Shown here in pieces: positions 22,862 to 33,874 of a stretch of 64,000 nucleotides of DNA (positions are counted from its first letter, which is position 1; each line of letters starts with the position of its first letter). The stretch comes from Dallia pectoralis (Eukaryota; Chordata; Actinopteri; Esociformes; Umbridae): assembly GCA_029465975.1 (NCBI GenBank), contig CM055742.1, forward strand, positions 5,918,099 through 5,982,098, written 5' to 3'. Below the pieces are notes generated by a model. It saw nothing but the letters and a program-made list of their open reading frames with translations. It searched no databases and was not told the DNA's origin. A program made the position numbers and the translations under genes.

Positions 22862-23680
22862 CCCACCCCAGACTGTTGGTTTGGTCGGTCGGTGGCCTTC
22901 TGTGTCCTCCGCCCCAGACTGTTGGTTTGGTTTGGTCGGTCGGTGGCCTTCTGTGTCCCCCCCCCCCCAGACTGTTGGTTTGGTTTGGTCGGTCGGTGGC
23001 CTTCTGTGTCCTCCGCCCCAGACTGTTGGTTTGGTTTGGTCGGTCGGTGGCCTTCTGTCCCCCCCAGACTGTTGGTTTGGTTTGGTCGGTCGGTGGCCTT
23101 CTGTGTCCCCCGCCCCAGACTGTTGGTTTGGTTTGGTCGGTCGGTGGCCTTCTGTGTCCCCCGCCCCAGACTGTTGGTTTGGTTTGGTCGGTCGGTGGCC
23201 TTCTGTGTCCCCCGCCCCAGACTGTTGGTTTGGTTTGGTCGGTCGGTGGCCTTCTGTGTCCTCCGCCCCAGACTGTTGGTTTGGTTTGGTCGGTCGGTGG
23301 GCTTCTGTGTCCCCCCCAGACTGTTGGTTTGGTTTGGTCGGTCGGTGGCCTTCTGTGTCCCCCGCCCCAGACTGTTGGTTTGGTTTGGTCGGTCGGTGGC
23401 CTTCTGTGTCCCCCCCCCAGACTGTTGGTTTGGTTTGGTCGGTCGGTGGCCTTCTGTGTCCCCCGCCCCAGACTGTTGGTTTGGTTTGGTCGGTCGGTGG
23501 CCTTCTGTGTCCCCCCCGCCCCAGACTGTTGGTTTGGTTTGGTCGGTCGGTGGCCTTCTGTGTCCCCCCCCCAGACTGTTGGTTTGGTTTGGTCGGTCGG
23601 TGGCCTTCTGTGTCCCCCCCCAGACTGTTGGTTTGGTCGGTCGGTGGCCTTCTGTGTGTTTCTTTCCCCCCAGACTGTTG
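22862..23680. repeat. About 50-bp G/C-skewed minisatellite, about 17 copies
   Basis: Unit CAGACTGTTGGTTTGGTTTG + GTCGGTCGGTGGCCTTCTGT + GTCCCCC(GCCC). C-run length varies from copy to copy and sets the unit length at 48-54 bp. Each copy has six GG pairs in a row, a two-quartet G4-like pattern. Confidence 0.95.
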
Positions 23681-25849
23681 CTCATTTGTCTCTCCTCTGT
23701 CTCCTGATTTGTACTGAGCCTTTTTAAACATAACACGATGAGTATTTTCTACTAACATTATTACTGTAATTATTATTATTAAGAACCCATTCTGAGGACG
23801 GCTCCCGTAGGTGCAATGTTATTGACGAGGATGCAGCCATTGGTTTGTACAGGATTTGTTTCCACGGTGGTGAAGCTCCTGTTACCGTCAGCAGAGACAC
23901 GGTACCGATTCCCCCCCGTTCTCTTTTTTTGATTTGTAATTGCACTTAACCTTGTCTCATTTCAAAACCAAAAGCACTTAGTTCGTACTGTTGTCTAGTT
24001 TCCTTTGAAAAGTGCTAACTATTGATTTGTCGATCCGACGTCACACGAAACAGGACTGAGATGTTTGCCAAGAATGATCCGAATCAAAACTACGATTTCA
24101 TGGTGTAAACATTTTCTGGTTTAGTGCAAATGGTTTTGACTTCTGATCTCGGAGAGCAGATGAATACAAATTGCATGAATTAGTGAGTGTAGGTGAAACT
24201 AAACCCCCCCCTGGGATACTGAAAGGGCCCAGGCTAAATTGCGAAAGCCAATTTTGCACAGTGTTGCACTTTTTGAATATAAAAAATGTATTTATCAGTA
24301 AAATTTGCTCAAAATGTAGTGTACATGAGTTCAGGCCACAGAGTACAGGCATTTGTATTGTTATTATTAAAAAGCTTTACCCATATAATTTACAGTGTTC
24401 GCATTCCCCAGTGGTTTTTATGCCAAAATGGTTTCTTGTTTGTAAAGGGATTACTTTTTCCTCACCTGATTTTCTTTGTTTTTGTCGCTTGTTTATTGTA
24501 CTTATACTTGTCTTATTTGTTGTCGGTGTTTTGAATACTTTTTTACATTACGGTGACAAATTGTAATTAATTGGACAGCGAACAACACATTAAGACCAAA
24601 TGAAACTTAAAAGCCAGGTTGTGATGCTAGGATTGAATCCGTCACATCCTGGTTACGATGGAGGGGGGCGTAACCGTTTAAGCCCCGCCTTGTCTTCTGT
24701 TTGTTCCCTCTGCTGTGTTGTTCAATGTCCAGCATGCTGTATCCTGGTTGGTGCTACATCATGTGGAGTACAAGGTGCCCCCCCCACACACACACACACA
24801 CACACACTTTCCCCTATCCAGGAAGGTCTAGCTCCTTATCTATCAGAGTTATCGTTTAGACTCTAGTGCCACATGGTGGAGGCTAATAAACCGCCTGAGA
24901 CCTCTGGGAGTGAGTCAAACTGATTCTCAGGGTCCAAATAATCAAAAAGAAAGGACACGCCCATTCATTATGTATTCATTATTAACGCACGCCCATTTTC
25001 TATGGCACCTTTTTCCAACTGTCTGCCTTCCCAGCACCTACTGGATAATCATTATGTAATCAAGAAAGGCTGCAGTTTTCTTCAAAAAAAAAATATAAAT
25101 GAACCCAAACCCCCTTCCTGGTCTTTAGGGAGACAACAGTGGCATGGATTGCTTCCGCGAACATTTCAAAACCCAGTATTTCTAAGCACTTATCTTTGCT
25201 TTTTATTTTGTATTTGCCTAATTGTGAAGAAGCAGCAGCGCACAGTGACTTTAAATGTTCAATCGAGTGACTACCTTTCTGGGCTCTTGGGGAGTCTGCA
25301 TGACATTGCTATATTGCTAGGTTTCTCTTCTCTAGTACTCGCTTAGCACTTCATTTCTTTCCTCCAAACTTACCTACTTGGGTTGCTTTTAGTTGTTAGG
25401 ATCTACGGTTTGCAATCTGTGAGGCTTTAAGTTTTGCCTTTTTTCTCCTTATGACTCGACGAGGCTCAACTATCTTATTTTTTTTTTTTAATCTTTTTGG
25501 CACTCAGTAAAAAAATGGTCTGTGCTGTACAAAGCTTTTTTATTACTTCATTGTGAGGCTGTACAGGGTTGTTTGTGACGATAACTGGTAAATAGATCAT
25601 TTGTACTTTTTTGGTTTTTGTATTTTTTTCTTTTTGGTATTATTTTATGTTCAAATTGCCAGTTCTAAATGTAACAGGATTTGAAAGTAAAGCTATAAAG
25701 ATATTACACCAGATGTGTCTTGTATTATTTTCTCTTTCCTACACATTTATTAAAAAAAATGTTGTGGCGTACGTCCCCGTAATTTATCCCGTTTTAAACT
25801 GTTCATCGACAGGTCCAGCGGCTACGCCAGAAAACATTTAGACCAGCAG

Positions 25850-28800
25850 TATACAATACGTTAACTACCACAGCCTAAACAGGCTATTTATCAGACGTGT
25901 GACCTCAGCACACCGCCAACGTTCCATTGTTGTGGACAAAATGCGTCACCTGCGGGGTATCCCTGCAGACTCCGCCCCTAACAACGACAAGCAGGAGGAG
26001 CCTATTATGAGAGGAGGCGGGGACTCGGACGCGACAGGGATCACGTTGCGATCCGTGGACCTGTAGCATACATTTCCCCTCTACCCTAGGAAGTGCACTC
26101 CTAACGCCAGAGTTCCGGTACCCAAGGGGACAGGGCGCGGTTTGGGATGCGCCCACAGCGCCTGGAATGGGAGCGACGGACAGCCAGAGGTTAGGGCCGG
26201 CCTAATGAAAACAGATGAAGCAGAGAGAAATTGTTCGCAGACATTAGGGGACTCATTAATCACTGTCAGGCCCCAGAGCTACAGAACACCTTGGTCTGGG
26301 CTCCTTTACCGGACATACAGTCACTATCCCAGACACACACACACACACACACGGTCGAGAGCCTTTCCGATACACACGCCTGTGCTCTGTGTACACGTAC
26401 ACGTCTGTCAGTTCGAATCAGACATTTCATCGGCCCTCTCGGAAAAGCCACGCTGTTGATGCCACGGCGACGTGTGCGTCCTGCATTGTATTTGCGGGGT
26501 TCCGGAGTTGTCCGGAAAAAAGCCTTGTGATCAGGAGGTGAGCACTGTAAGGCGTGGTTTTGGGGGTCGGCGTCGCTTCAACGATGCGCTCTTCCTCTAG
26601 TCGTGTTGGCGTCAGGATCGGCAGTGGCTGTTTGCCCCGTTCGTCGACATTAATGACTCTTCTCCTCGGTGTGTTTAAAGCTGCTTAATTAAGTTCAAAG
26701 CTGCGCCAGGGGCGGGGGGGGGGCTTGTTCATATGACCCCTGCCATGAGCTGAAGTGTTGATTAGGAAGTGGAGCTGGAGACACACACAACGAAAACACA
26801 CTAGTGGACAGACGCACTACAGGACATGTGTAAAGGGTCGGCGTAGACTTAATTGTTCCGTTGGATTTAGGCGCGGTGTACCGTACATCCGTAACGCGTC
26901 AACAATTTGTTGTCTAGTTCTATCTTCCAAAGGGTCTATTTTCTTCCCCCTCATCACAAAGATATCCCTCCGCCCCCAGGCTCAAGCTGCCTGCACAGCG
27001 GAGACCTTTCGACACCACCTCACGGAAGTTGGCCGCCACTGATCGATAGCGTGTTAGCTTTTTGTTTGTAGGTTCAGCTTTCCTTGGCTTTATTACAGCT
27101 GGTTTGAGTCACGGGGGAGTCTCGGCCCCACAGCTTTACTGCCGGAGAGAGAGAGAGGGGGAGAAACGAAGGAAAAGAGAAAGAGAGGAGCTTCCTCTTG
27201 TTTGCCAAAAGTGTAATCCCTCCATGACCTGAGCTCACCCCGCCCTGAGAGGAAAGCTGCTTAGACAGAAGTGAGGGAGAAGCTTCTCCCAGACCCCGCC
27301 CCCACCTCGACACGTCTCCCTCATCTCTGTCCTGTTCTTCCTCTCTATCCCTCCTCGCTCAGGCCTCCGCTGTGGCATCGATATTTCCCAGGATCCCTTT
27401 CTTCACCCCGTCTGTCGGCGGTGGGCTTGTGGTCTTAGCATGTGAAGGGGCTGAGGCTGAGCTAAGTGGAGACAGATCTCCCCTAGCTAGAGAAAACAAA
27501 CTGACGGGCAGACACAGGCGGAACCCTAACCCGCACCCTATTCCCTTTATAGTGCACTACGTTTCACTGGGGACCATAGAGATCTGGTCAAAATGAGCAC
27601 ACTGTAATGGGTGTAGGGGCCATTTGTAATGATTGTAGGGGAAAGAATTGTTGGTGCAGAGGAAGAAAAGAAACCCGTAAATCTCTGGAATTGATTTGGC
27701 ACGGGGTGCACTGACACTAGAGCAACTTGCTGAAATGACTCGTCTCTAAAGCAAGGTGAACATGTAATATGAAAGCTCCATACGAGTCTTGGATAAAGTC
27801 GACCAGAATTCTTTGCTACAACCTCACCCGTGAGACAAAAATGTATGGAGGTTCAGGAAGCACCACAGGGCCTAGTGGCGCCACCAACGAAGAAGAAGAT
27901 TGCTTAACCAGAAGCCACCAGGCTCCAGCACCGTATGACTGTCGGTGAGGTAGGGGGATGAACGATGTGCACACACACACGCCCCAAAACAAGCTGGGTG
28001 ATTCTGATTGGATAACATATGTACATTTACTATACGTGGGGGCTGGGGAGAGAATGTAGTTTGTTGCGTTGACCGTAGGTGCGGGGGCGGAGCTATGTAC
28101 CACTTGGCCAAAATGAATCCCCCGAAACGACGAACACCCAGTCAATCGTTGACTGTTACCACGGCACTGGAGGACACGCACCAACCAACGTGATGGTGGC
28201 TGGGGCGTGTGTTCAAATCTGGCCCACGGCACTCCACTGCCATGAGATTCCATTAAACCTCCATTATCATGTCATCTGCTGTTCTCTTCCATCTTTAACC
28301 AAATCCTGTTGTCGTGGATCTTTATTTATTATTCTACTGCATTCCTGTCTGTCTGTTGCCGGCACTCATTACAATGATTCAGGTCCGTAGAGATCTAAGC
28401 CTGGCAGGTTGCGCGCCCGGCTCCTTTAAGAGCAGATCTGAGGTCAGGGCCAAGCTAATCAAGCTCCTCATTCCCCCAGGAGGTAATGAAGTGGAACACT
28501 GACCCCAGTTTCAACCTCCAAAGAACTGCTCTGGCAGGCCAGGAAAAAAAGAAACTGACCAGGAGACAGTACATTTAGTACGTAAGTCTGGGAGATACAC
28601 TAAAATCAGCTAAGTGCTGTTTACTGAGGAAATCCAACAGTGTGAGATGACCACAATATGACAATATCCCAAATGACATTAAACACACATGTTTAGAAAC
28701 TTAATCTGCAGTCTTCAATAGATTCCTACCTGTTTGCATGAGAAATGCCTGTAGTTCATGGTGTTTTAAATTACCCTATGCACGTGAGCGTGTAATGATC

Positions 28801-30460
28801 ACTACAATGCATTTTAATTAGCTCTAACTGAATTCCTGTCTTCAATCAATTAGCAGACCCGCCGCACGCTCATTTGTCATCTAATCAAAACTTAGCAACG
28901 CCGCCATCAATCCTCGTTCGAGAGATAGAGCGGGTCAGACTTATCGACGCGGATAGTATCCATCTTGGTATCTGGCGTTCCCAAATTTTCCGCCAGCAAC
29001 GTCGAACACAAAGAAGCACTTTTCCCCGGTGAATCCGACATCTTGGAATAAACGATGAGGTTTTTTCCCCTGCCTACAGTAACACCCGGTTCATTAAACA
29101 ATAGAGTGTCTTCGGCACCCTCCTGTGGACAATGTCGGAAGCAACAAGATGTCTGAATCAGACCAAGCCATTAACCAATTAAGTTATCACGCTCAGGCAG
29201 CTATCAGCAAGGCTGAGGTCCTCTGGTGAGCAAACATGCACTCGTCCACGTTGACCCGCGTCACCTTCAGGTGGGGTTAGCCTGGCTGGTTGGTTGAATG
29301 GCAAGGAACACAATGACACATTTAAATAACTATTTAAATAAATGAATAAACCTTGCCCCAACCGCGCTCCAGCACTTCACTTCAGCCCTGCCATTTTTGG
29401 GATAGGTGGGAGGAGACGGTTGGTTGACCATATGCTGGACTAGAAGATGTGGAGAAACTGGGCCCTTACACATGAAAACACACACGACAGACAAGACGGC
29501 CACTTAACTGCTGACACCGTGTAACCTTGTTTCATGTTAAATGGCATGTTTAGTCCAACTTATTACAAGGTACACAATCAAACATCCCAGTCTCAGAAAT
29601 ACAAAAGGACACCACGCTAATTAGCCTGCAAACGCTACTGGCTACAGTTTACATGTACACCCAAACTTCTTTATCGTTCCACAACAACACAGGATAAACT
29701 AAGACGTAAGACGTAAAACACTGTTTTAAATACATATTTAGGTAGAAAGTTGACATAAATCAACCTAATATATCAGCATTTACATTAGATAATGTCTTTA
29801 GTTACACATTACCATAATTTGCCCTACAAACTCTAGATAAACAGGAAGCGGCCCTACCTGTGGGATTGTATGACTTCCTGTGGTCGACACTCAGCTCGTT
29901 TATATGATCAAATTGTTATTTTAATTCAATTTCTCACACATCGCACTGGCCACAACACGAAAACAGAAATATAACAGCATTGTAAACATCTATTAATTGG
30001 TTTCCAAGTAAAACTCATCTACATACAGAGGAGGCTCGGGGTGAGACCGACAAATTAACGAACACTTAAGTCCTTTGAGTTCAGCCAATTAACGTCTCGT
30101 AGCTGTAACATTAGCACCAGCACAGCGATGGTTGCCAAGGTGCCCAGACTCTCTTAACTCTCATTCGGCAGGACACAGACTCAAGCTGAAGGCAGAAGTA
30201 GCCTTTACAAAATGCCCACCGTTACCTTCTCCCCTGGCCGACGTAAATGCGGATATCTTAGAGGCATTTCAGTAATTATTCCTTTCATTTCAGTAGGAAG
30301 CCTTGAGCCTGCTTTCAGGTGTCATGTTGTCATGTTTTGCCGTATGAATCAAAGCACCGCAAGCCATCTCCAAACAAATTACGCGGCCCAGATCGATAGA
30401 CGAAATGGCAGAACATCTGAATCGGAGTACACACCCCCCACCCCACCCGACCACCACCAC
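25850..30460. other. Intergenic spacer, znf827-mmaa, part 1
   Basis: No supported gene. Unique DNA with TAATTA/ATTAATTAAG-type segments (26650-26710 TTTAAAGCTGCTTAATTAAG; 28806-28845 CATTTTAATTAGCTCTAACT) that look like conserved non-coding DNA, and a GA-rich tract at 27145-27190. A 44-codon minus-strand frame at 29043-28912 is not convincing. Confidence 0.4.
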
Positions 30461-30470
30461 CACAGGCCGC

Positions 30471-30478
30471 TATAAAAG
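30471..30478 (+). promoter_or_regulatory. Isolated TATA-like box
   Basis: TATAAAAG in a GC-richer context (CACAGGCCGCTATAAAAGAC). No downstream coding region is seen, so any transcript would be non-coding or spurious. Confidence 0.2.
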
Positions 30479-30479
30479 A

Positions 30480-32230
30480 CGGGAGCATGAGTCCAGTCTG
30501 CAAAGGCCATCATCCGGTACACAGACTTCCATCTCCCCCACAGTTGGCTCTCAGGGGCGTAGCGTGTTTCAACGCTGATGAGATGTACATTCCACGGGTC
30601 GGCTTATAACAGCCGGCGCCCCGTGACTACCACAGGAATGGCTATCCCAACAGTTGGACTGACAGGTCTTCTCTAAACCGAACCTGATTCATTTTATTTT
30701 TCCAAGATGTAGAGCGAGGTCGGCCCCAGAACGCAGTAGAAAAATGTGGGCATTCTCCCTCGGCCCTAAACAAACTGCCAGTATGGATTCATTTAGGTGT
30801 TAATGTTAAACGATGCATACTAGCACATTCCACACTCTCCGGACACGTGCGCACGCACGCGCACGCACGCGCACACACACACACACACACACAGTATATA
30901 CACAGCTTGCAGCAGTCAGACACCTGGCTGCTATTCTTTTGCCAGGAAATCGCTGCGTCAGGCTGTCCAGTCAATCTGTGTCTAGTTGCCAGGCCAGGGG
31001 TCCGGTGTCACCCCCGGTCCATCTGCCACCGGGCTCTACCTCGACCTGCGGCCGGCTCCCGCGCCGCTTGTCCGGTGAGACGGGGTCAGTGACAGGAACG
31101 ACTGGCCGCCACGGTGCCCGATGCCCTGACATGGCTTCCCGACATGTCACCGCGGTGCCACAGAGCCAGCGCCGCCCAACCACCGTGACAGCGCCCTGAC
31201 CGAGTCACCGGCACGTCACCGCGGACCAGCTTGCCCTCAGAACAGGGAAAATAGCCAGGCATGTAAATGGCCGGTGATCGACTACCTGGGAGGAGAGATT
31301 AGCTGCCATCTTGTTTTCTCAGTGGGCAGGACGCAGGAGTTATTCACGCTATCAGATGAAAGGAAAAACCTCAGGTTTATTCACAACTAAACAACAAAAC
31401 AAAGCCAAATGGAATAAAACTGGGGATGACCTAATTTTTGCCGACAGAAATGTTTTTGGTGTTCCCATTCGCGAAACGTTTTGGATTCACGGACGCCATG
31501 ACGACCATGACTGTGGAAGCCCTCAGCTCTGTTAAAACGGGCTGCGTCCATTACCGGCTATGAACGCTAACCAAATTCACCGCTTCACACGGCATATGAA
31601 ACGGCGATTTACAGAAGAGATGAAAGTAACATTTTCAGGTTTTCACCGAAACCCGGGGGTAAACACGCCGACTGCCCTGATTTCCACCCTGTCGGAGTGT
31701 TGGTTGGGTCGTATGAAGGACTGGAGCTCTAGATGGGGCTCTGTAAAGCAGAGGCCCTGGCCACTCTGAGGTCAGAGGTCATCAACACAGGGTTCGTAAC
31801 AAGGGGCGAGTATATCAGTAGTTATAGCAACTGCCCAGTATAAACCCGGTCCTCCAATCCAGAAAATATTAAATGAAACGGAATTCACACGTCCTAAATG
31901 CCACAGCTCCTTGTCGCACACTACTGTTTTCGGCCGGCACTGCAGCAGCGTAGGGAATAGGGTGCTGTTTGGAACATGCCTTAGGACACTTTATACTGGC
32001 TGTCAGGGTTTTAAGTGCTGTGGCATTAATCCCTCCATCATAAAAGACCTTTAAAAAGACACTGGGCTTCAAGCACAATGGAATATATATATATATAAAG
32101 ATGGTAGCGTTTTTCCCAAGCCACTATGCATGGCTCAGTTTGCTGAGTCTGGGGTCTGGCAGGCAGGCAGGGGGTTGCCTTGGCAGTCATCCATTCAGCA
32201 GAGAGAGAGAGGAGTGTGTGCACGTACACC
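30480..32230. other. Intergenic spacer, part 2
   Basis: Contains a CA/CG tract (30845-30893) and a CpG-rich stretch at 30960-31230 without domain-like translation. No gene called. Confidence 0.4.

Positions 32231-32278
<48 letters not shown>
32231..32278. repeat. (GT)n microsatellite
   Basis: About 23 GT copies in the spacer between znf827 and mmaa. Confidence 0.95.
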
Positions 32279-32279
<1 letters not shown>

Positions 32280-32385
32280 CCAATGACCATAAAGACTGGC
32301 AACAGGGCACGCTGGCTGAGAGTCGCCGAGGGGAGGAGTTAGAGAGACAGGCAGCAAGACAGCCAGGCAGAAAGTTAGGCAGAAA

Positions 32386-32465
32386 GAAATAGAGGCAGAA
32401 AGATATATAGGCAGAAAGATATATAGGCAGAAAGATATATAGGCAGAAAGATATATAGGCAGAGA
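32386..32465. repeat. 16-bp tandem repeat (AGGCAGAAAGATATAT)
   Basis: About five copies of AGGCAGAAAGATATAT. A purine-rich (GA)n region with a duplicated GAGTGCGAGAGAGACAGAGA block follows to about 32765. Confidence 0.92.
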
Positions 32466-32770
32466 GAATGACTGGAAGAGAGAAAGACAGGAGGGCGGAG
32501 AGTAAAGAAAGAAGAGTGAGATTTATGGAATGAGTGAGTGAGAAAGAAAGAAAGAAAGAGAAAAAAGATTCTGGGATTGAAGAAAGTTGTACAATGTGCA
32601 GGAGAAGGGGGTGGATGTGAGGAGAGAGCACATATCTAAACCGTAGACTCCCGAGGAGAGGGAGAGAGGGAGAGAGTGCGAGAGAGACAGAGAGAGAGAG
32701 AGGGAGAGAGTGCGAGAGAGACAGAGAGAGAGAGAGGGAGAGAGAGAGAGTGCGAGAAAGAGCGAGCCAA
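32466..32770. repeat. GA-rich purine tract
   Basis: Mostly GAGA/GAAAGA with a repeated GGGAGAGAGTGCGAGAGAGA unit (three copies, 32660-32760). Confidence 0.9.
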
Positions 32771-33557
32771 GAATAGAGAGTGGGCGAGCGAGGCGAAGGG
32801 GGGCAGGGGACATCCTCTAAGCCACGGCCTCTCTGTCTGCTTTAAGGGCCTCTGTCACTACCTAAGAACGCTCAGTTCAAACACACCTCATGACAGATGG
32901 ACCGCGGACCGCCGGTTCTCGTCTCTCGGACCCGCTTTCGTTTAAACAAGACATCTCTGGCTGTCCGGCGTCGTTGCAGGCAATTCTCACAGGACAAGTG
33001 ACAAAACGTCCGCAGTCGGTGAACAGCTGAGGTCATTTAGGCCCAAAAGAGGCCCAGCCAAGGCCAATTAGACTGGGGATTAAGAGGGATTGCATTGCAT
33101 TTCCTGTCTTGGGGACTATTATCAAACACAAACACACAATAGGTGCTAAACAGCGCCCCTGCAGGCTGATAAAAGTATTGGAGACCTTAGTCAACTATGT
33201 GTCTTCGCCTCAGTCTGAAGAGGGAAGCAGATTATAACACATTGTTATCTAGGACTGGGTTGTGGTCAGTTGAGATTGTAATTTAGACACGCTTCATCAT
33301 TTCCAATTGAAAAGCTTGAATACGTATTAAAGTAGAAGGACAGTTTGACAAGGACATTTCTGAAGACGATTCTTTGGTGAATTTGTTTGCTTATTCGTGC
33401 ATGTCTGTCCCATCACTTAATGGCTAATCCTGCTTCATCCAAAAGCACCAGGAAGTGGGTGCGTGCTAAATAATTAGGGCCCTACAGAAGTTGCCTCAAA
33501 CTCTAAAAAGAACCATGTTATGGAATAGGAATATACCAATATTGTCAGTTGTACAAC

Positions 33558-33630
33558 TTAATGCCTTCAACTGAAATGTGTCCTCTGCATTTTACCCAAC
33601 TCTGAGGTGCAGGGGGCAGCCCTAATCAGT
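33558..33630 (+). mobile_element. Fragment of a common fish interspersed repeat
   Basis: CAACTGAAATGTGTCCTCTG then CATTTTACCCAACTCTGAGG and TGCAGGGGGCAGCC match, in order, a repeat tail I recall from salmonid and pike genomes. Short and diverged; no coding content. Confidence 0.4.
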
Positions 33631-33854
33631 TACAAAAAGTTAATTTGACTAGTTTTTAGACTTATTTCTCTGTGAAAAAAAACAAACATTTAAAAATTAA
33701 AATACCCTGGCAGAAGAGATGAGTCGGCAGTTTTGTAAAGAAGCACAGTGACATACCCTTTTTCCTGACCACACTTCCAGGTGTGTTTTGTAGCAGCTGG
33801 GTCCCATTAATTGGGTCCTGGCAGCACAGTCGTTCGCTTTCGCCCCGTTTCTCC

Positions 33855-33874
33855 GAGTGAATAATTATTCACTC
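33855..33874. repeat. Perfect 20-bp palindrome
   Basis: GAGTGAATAATTATTCACTC reads the same on both strands with no spacer. It contains an ATAATTAT homeodomain-like core. Function unknown. Confidence 0.85.

Larger units (their letters stand above)
20622..25710 (+). other. znf827: Probable znf827 3' UTR / downstream flank
   Basis: AT-rich, T-run-rich sequence follows the znf827 stop. Possible poly(A) signals on + are AATAAA at 24885-24890 and AGTAAA near 25686, the latter followed by a T/GT-rich stretch. The segment 20622-21440 holds nothing else recognisable. 21444-23680 is three minisatellites. 23690-25710 is UTR-like T-rich DNA without a credible coding region. Where the transcript ends is inference. 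Confidence 0.4.

Noticed and set aside
22502..23758. 418-codon minus-strand frame with HRRPPTDQTKPTVWG repeats, and plus-strand equivalents
   Set aside because: The roughly 50-bp minisatellite read in several frames; C-run length changes alter register without stops.
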